From: Nocardioides panzhihuensis
GTDB taxonomy: Bacteria > Actinomycetota > Actinomycetes > Propionibacteriales > Nocardioidaceae
Direction: 5' to 3'
NCBI RefSeq assembly: GCF_013408335.1
Contig: NZ_JACBZR010000001.1
Coordinates: forward strand, 3,038,001 to 3,102,000
Length of the DNA: 64,000 bases
The position numbers and the translations under genes were made by a program. The notes beneath the pieces were generated by a model. The model did not search any database, was not told the DNA's origin, and worked only from the letters and a program-made list of their open reading frames with translations. Shown piece after piece: positions 60,689 to 64,000 of this stretch (the stretch's first letter is position 1; each line of letters opens with the position of its first letter).

Positions 60689-61552
60689 TCAGGTGGTCGA
60701 CGGGCGGCGGGCGAGGACGCGGCGCGCCTGGCGGGCGACGGCCTCGTCGATCATGCGGCCCTCGGCGTCGAGTGCGACCCCGGAACCGGCGTCCTCGAGT
60801 CGGCGCAGGATGTCGGCCGCCTCGCGGGCCTGCTCGGCGCTGGGGCTGAAGACCTGCTCGACGAGCGGAATCTGGTCGGGGTGGATACAGGCTCGGCCGA
60901 AGAACCCGAGGCGGCGCAGGGCGCGCGTCGAGGCGGTGAACCCGGCGAGGTCCCGGAAGTTGGCCGATACCGGCGCCACCGGGCTGGTGATCCCGGCAGC
61001 GCTGCAGGCGACGACGACCTGGCTGCGTGCGAAGAGCAGTTCGGTCTCGTCCGGACCGGGCTCGAGGCCGAGATCCGCGGCGAGGTCGATCTCGCCCAGA
61101 TGCAGGGTCGTCACACGCGGCCCGTGAGCGATGTCGACGGCGTTGGCCAGCCCGAGCCCGGACTCGATCAGCGGCGCGACGGCGGTGCGGCCGCGGGCCA
61201 GGCCACGCTCGGCCTCCGCGGCCGTCAGCAGCTCGTCGAGCCGGTCCAGCTCCTCGCGGGAGCAGGTCTTGGCCGGGATCACGCCGCTGAGGCCGGCACC
61301 GACAACGGCCTCGAGGTCGGCTTCGAGACGCTCGTCGGCGTTGAGGCGTACCCAGGCCAGCGGCGCGGCCGGTCCCGACGGTCGCGGGCGTGAGAGATGC
61401 TCTGCGACGTACTGTCGGGCGGCGGCCTTGTCACGCGGCGCCACCGCGTCCTCGAGATCGAAGATCACCGCACCGGAGCCCACCGCCTGCTCGGCCTTGT
61501 GGAACCGCTCGGGCTTGCTCCCCGGCACGTAGAGATGGCTGGTCGCACTCAC
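60689..61552 (-). CDS. HpcH/HpaI (CitE-like) aldolase/lyase
   Basis: Protein of 287 residues of the CitE/MclA-like family, which cleaves or forms C-C bonds in (3S)-malyl- or citramalyl-type CoA esters. Seen: LYVPGSKPERFHKAEQAVGS, VIFDLEDAVAPRDKAAAR (metal-binding Glu/Asp), WVRLNADE, PLIESGLGLANAVDIA and LHLGEIDLAADLGLEP. The final lid region has ACIHPDQIPLVEQVFSPSAE. It is the first gene of the minus-strand operon with the fused dehydrogenase and CoA-transferase. A TGTCAGATT element lies about 90 bp upstream. Confidence 0.87.
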   Translation of the reverse strand: MSATSHLYVPGSKPERFHKAEQAVGSGAVIFDLEDAVAPRDKAAARQYVAEHLSRPRPSGPAAPLAWVRLNADERLEADLEAVVGAGLSGVIPAKTCSREELDRLDELLTAAEAERGLARGRTAVAPLIESGLGLANAVDIAHGPRVTTLHLGEIDLAADLGLEPGPDETELLFARSQVVVACSAAGITSPVAPVSANFRDLAGFTASTRALRRLGFFGRACIHPDQIPLVEQVFSPSAEQAREAADILRRLEDAGSGVALDAEGRMIDEAVARQARRVLARRPSTT

Positions 61553-61782
61553 GGCTCCCCCTCGAGGTCGGTTGGCACAGGCTCGGCTCCTCAGCTAGGC
61601 GCTACGGTTGTGACGCCGATAACAGCGTATATGACCATCGCTGTCAGATTCTACTCCTAAGCTGGGGTGGATCTTCGCGCGATTCCACCACTGCAGACAT
61701 AGACAGAGCGTCAGACATGCGATTACAGTCGAGCCAGTTCAATGCCACACGCGTAAGCAATAGCAGCCATGGAGGACGTCCG
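61553..61782. promoter_or_regulatory. Divergent promoter with two TGTCAGA-type sites
   Basis: This 230-bp region separates the CitE-like gene (minus) from the small-protein gene (plus). It contains CTGTCAGATT (61641-61650) and CGTCAGACA (61709-61717). GGAGG (61771-61775) is the ribosome binding site of the small-protein gene. Confidence 0.5.
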
Positions 61783-62088
61783 ATGCTGAAGACCGGTGCA
61801 CGCCTGCGAAGCCAGGTCTGCGATACCCAGATGATCGTCGTACGGGCCGACGCCACCGACGGCACGCTCACCTGCGGGGGATCTCCGGTGATCGAGCTCA
61901 CCTCGACACCCGATCCCGGCCTGACGCTGGCGGCCGACGCCGCCGACGGCACCGCGATCGGCAAGAGGTACGTCGACGGGGCCGGCACGATCGAGGTGCT
62001 GGTGACCAAGCCCGGCACGGGCTCGCTCGCCCTCGACGGCGAGGCCCTGACGATCAAGAGCGCCAAGCCGCTCCCCTCCAGCGACTGA
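61783..62088 (+). CDS. Small Cys-containing protein of unknown function
   Basis: Protein of 101 residues, clearly translated: GGAGG lies 7 nt before the ATG and it is followed after 17 bp by a crotonase gene. It looks all-beta: MLKTGARLRSQVCDTQMIVV, then GTLTCGGSPVI, and a tail KPGTGSLALDGEALTIKSAK. The two Cys residues (13 and 31, the latter in a CGG) could bind metal or form a redox pair. I recall similar small proteins beside acyl-CoA genes in actinobacteria but cannot name a family. Under the same divergent promoter as the CitE-like operon. Confidence 0.7.
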   Translation: MLKTGARLRSQVCDTQMIVVRADATDGTLTCGGSPVIELTSTPDPGLTLAADAADGTAIGKRYVDGAGTIEVLVTKPGTGSLALDGEALTIKSAKPLPSSD

Positions 62089-62105
62089 TCCGGAGGGACT
62101 CGACG

Positions 62106-62918
62106 ATGACGACGACCACACCCGAGACCACGTCGCCCGCGGCCCTGACCGAGGTGCGCGACGGCATCATGATCATCACTCTCAACCGGCCGGAGGCACG
62201 CAACGCCGTCAACGAGGAGATGTGCCTCGTGGTCGGTGACGCCCTGACGCAGGCCGAGCACGACCCGGCCGTCCGGGTCGTTGTGCTCACCGGAGCGGGC
62301 GACAAGGCGTTCTGCGCCGGGGCCGACCTCAAGGCGCTCAGCCGCGGCGAGCGGATCATCCCCGAGGGCCGCGAGGCCTGGGGTCTGGCCGGCTATGTCG
62401 GCCACGCGATCAGCAAGCCGACGATCGCAGCCGTCAACGGTCCCGCCCTCGGCGGCGGCACCGAGCTGGTGCTGGCCAGCGACCTCACCGTCTCGGCCGA
62501 GACCGCCTCCTTCGGCCTGCCGGAGGTCAAGCGCGGCCTGATCGCCGGCGCCGGCGGCGCCTTCCGGCTCATCGAGAAGCTGCCGCAGGCCGTCGCGATG
62601 GAGCTGCTGCTGACCGGCGACCCGATCAGCGCCCAGCAGGCCCTCGATCTCCATCTGATCAACCGGGTCGTCCCCGCCGACCAGGTCCTCGCCGCCGCGC
62701 TGGAGCTGGCCACGACCATCGCCGGCAACGCTCCGCTGGCAGTGCAGGCGCATAAGCAGATCGCCCTGCGGCAGACGCCTGAGGGCGAGCGGCCCGGCGA
62801 ACAGGCGGGCTGGGAGGCCACCAGCCGGCTGCTGCCGATGATCGCCTTCTCCGAGGACGCCAAAGAGGGCCCACGCGCCTTCGCCGAGAAGCGCCCGCCG
62901 GTGTGGCAGGGCCGCTGA
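62106..62918 (+). CDS. Enoyl-CoA hydratase (crotonase)
   Basis: Crotonase of 270 residues with all expected residues: LNRPEARNAVNEEMCLVVGD, FCAGADLKALSRGE, and both catalytic glutamates in NGPALGGGTELVLASDL and FGLPEVKRGLIAGAGGAFRL. It hydrates 2-enoyl-CoAs to (3S)-hydroxyacyl-CoAs. It is co-directional with the small-protein gene 17 bp upstream and is followed by a bidirectional hairpin. Confidence 0.9.
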   Translation: MTTTTPETTSPAALTEVRDGIMIITLNRPEARNAVNEEMCLVVGDALTQAEHDPAVRVVVLTGAGDKAFCAGADLKALSRGERIIPEGREAWGLAGYVGHAISKPTIAAVNGPALGGGTELVLASDLTVSAETASFGLPEVKRGLIAGAGGAFRLIEKLPQAVAMELLLTGDPISAQQALDLHLINRVVPADQVLAAALELATTIAGNAPLAVQAHKQIALRQTPEGERPGEQAGWEATSRLLPMIAFSEDAKEGPRAFAEKRPPVWQGR

Positions 62919-62929
62919 GATCCCCCACT

Positions 62930-62966
62930 GCGGGGTGAGCCTGACCGGATGGTCGGCTCACCCCGC
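62930..62966. terminator. Bidirectional terminator between crotonase and dehydrogenase
   Basis: A perfect 12-bp inverted repeat (GCGGGGTGAGCC / GGCTCACCCCGC) with inner GACC-GGAT-GGTC pairing lies between convergent genes, 11 bp past the crotonase stop. GTATCTTTCCC follows on the plus strand. Confidence 0.75.
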
Positions 62967-62978
62967 GTATCTTTCCCG

Positions 62979-64000
62979 TCAGAGCCCGCCGCGTGCCACA
63001 AGCTGGCTGGCGATCACGTTGCGCTGGATCTCGTTGGTGCCCTCCCCCACGATCATGAGCGGCGCGTCGCGGAAGTAGCGCTCGACGTCGTACTCGGTCG
63101 AGTAGCCGTAGCCGCCGTGGATCCTGACCGCGGTGAGGGCGATCTCCATCGCCACCTCCGAGGCGAACAGCTTCGCCATTCCGGCCTCCATGTCGCAGCG
63201 CTCCCCCGCGTCCGCGCGCTCCGCGGCGTATCGGGTGAGCTGGCGGGCGGCGGTCAGCTTGGTCGCCATGTCGGCGAGGTAGTTGCCGATCGACTGGTGC
63301 TGGTGGATCGGCTTGCCGAAAGTCTGGCGCTGCTGGGCGTAGGCCAAGGAGTCCTCGAGGGCCGCCGCAGCGACGCCGAGTGCACGGGAGGCGACCTGGA
63401 TACGACCGGTCTCCAGGCCCTTCATCATCTGGCCGAAGCCCTTGCCCTCGGTCCCGCCGAGCACGGCGGTGGCCGGGATCCGGTAGCCGTCGAAGGAGAG
63501 CTCGCACGACTCCACGCCCTTGTAGCCGAGCTTGGGGAGATCGCGCGAGACGACCAACCCGGGCCCGTGCTCGACCAGGACGATCGAGATGCCCCGGTGA
63601 CGCGGTGTCGCCTGCGGGTCGGTCTTGCACAGCAGCGCGATCAGCCCGGAACGGCGCGCGTTGCTGATCCAGGTCTTGGCGCCGCTGATCACCAGGTCGT
63701 CACCGTCACGACGGGCGGTCGTCGTCATCGCCTGGAGGTCGGAACCCCCGCCCGGCTCGGTCAGCGCCATCGTGGCGCGCAGTTCGCCGGTCGCCATCGG
63801 CGGGAGGTAGCGCCGCTTCTGCTCCTCGGTGCCGAACAGGCCGATCAGCTTGGCGACGACCGTGTGCCCGCCCATCGCGCCGGCCAGGCTCATCCAGCCC
63901 CGGGCGAGCTCCTCGGTGACCTGGACGTAGCACGGCGTCGACACCGGACCGCCGCCGTACTCCTCGCCGATCGACAGCCCGAAGATCCCGATCTGCTTCA
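62979..64000 (-). CDS. Acyl-CoA dehydrogenase, 5' end beyond window
   Basis: Partial acyl-CoA dehydrogenase; about 340 residues are visible. The reading frame stays open to the right edge (KQIGIFGLSIGEEYGGGPVS precedes the first visible in-frame start-like codon), so the N-terminal domain is cut off. Seen: MALTEPGGGSDLQAMTTTAR, DLVISGAKTWISNARRSGLI, AYAQQRQTFGKPIHQHQSIG and catalytic Glu in IVGEGTNEIQRNVI. It forms the 2-enoyl-CoA. It is transcribed towards the crotonase and ends at the shared terminator. Confidence 0.9.
   Translation of the reverse strand, partial: KQIGIFGLSIGEEYGGGPVSTPCYVQVTEELARGWMSLAGAMGGHTVVAKLIGLFGTEEQKRRYLPPMATGELRATMALTEPGGGSDLQAMTTTARRDGDDLVISGAKTWISNARRSGLIALLCKTDPQATPRHRGISIVLVEHGPGLVVSRDLPKLGYKGVESCELSFDGYRIPATAVLGGTEGKGFGQMMKGLETGRIQVASRALGVAAAALEDSLAYAQQRQTFGKPIHQHQSIGNYLADMATKLTAARQLTRYAAERADAGERCDMEAGMAKLFASEVAMEIALTAVRIHGGYGYSTEYDVERYFRDAPLMIVGEGTNEIQRNVIASQLVARGGL

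Noticed and set aside
1..64000. CRISPR arrays, tRNA or rRNA genes, prophage or integrase
   Set aside because: No regularly spaced direct repeats, tRNA-like cloverleaf segments, rRNA cores or phage genes were recognised while reading both strands; a dedicated search was not possible.

Overview
The window is about 68-70% G+C with densely packed, often ATGA- or TGATG-overlapping genes. It carries a complete mce lipid-import locus, F420-type LLM oxidoreductases, an NDMA/mycofactocin-type alcohol dehydrogenase and many acyl-CoA enzymes. This points to a catabolically versatile actinobacterium, most like Nocardioides or a relative. The genus is an inference from gene content. No rRNA, tRNA or CRISPR array was seen.

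Layout. (1) 1-6.3 kb: a TetR regulator, a short IS481-type transposase remnant, a monoacylglycerol-lipase-like hydrolase, and a MarR regulator upstream of icmF (fused isobutyryl-CoA mutase). (2) 6.2-8.5 kb: a 32-residue basic ORF coupled to an SMR efflux protein, a PGPGW membrane protein and an MltB-like lytic transglycosylase. (3) 8.6-13.7 kb: two tandem LuxR-type regulators, two Mce-associated membrane proteins, and a regulator made of two fused TetR units. (4) 13.7-32.9 kb, minus strand: one apparent operon of about 19 kb. In order of transcription it has an acyl-CoA ligase, aldehyde dehydrogenase, RibB-like enzyme, flavin reductase, two YrbE permeases, an MceG-type ATPase, six Mce proteins, an RND/MMPL transporter, a SurA/PpiC foldase, a 70-residue membrane protein and a crotonase. 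(5) 33.1-37.0 kb, minus strand: three short transcripts (two NTF2/SnoaL proteins; SCP2 protein plus acyl-CoA dehydrogenase; an AveC-like membrane protein). Terminators separate the first two. These promoters and the mce promoter share a C-run/G-run element. (6) 37.3-42.9 kb, plus strand: 3-hydroxyacyl-CoA dehydrogenase, a frameshifted acyl-CoA dehydrogenase, an extended crotonase, an odd CaiB-family protein and an amidohydrolase. (7) 43-64 kb: a second catabolic block on both strands with crotonases, LLM oxidoreductases, two AMP ligases, an alpha-methylacyl-CoA racemase, alcohol and aldehyde dehydrogenases, an APH-like kinase, a MaoC pair, a second double-TetR regulator, an SDR, a CaiB transferase, a fused double acyl-CoA dehydrogenase, a CitE-like lyase, a small Cys-containing protein and an acyl-CoA dehydrogenase that runs off the right edge.

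How it works together (inference). The mce system probably imports a hydrophobic substrate. The ligases activate it as CoA thioesters. The dehydrogenases, crotonase and MaoC hydratases, racemase, SDR/HBD and CitE-like lyase shorten a branched or alicyclic acyl chain, and IcmF could rearrange a branched C4 product. The substrate cannot be named from sequence alone. A TGTCAGA-type element recurs at most of the promoters of region 7, including over the start codon of the local double-TetR gene. This suggests one regulon there, separate from the C-run/G-run regulon of regions 4-5.
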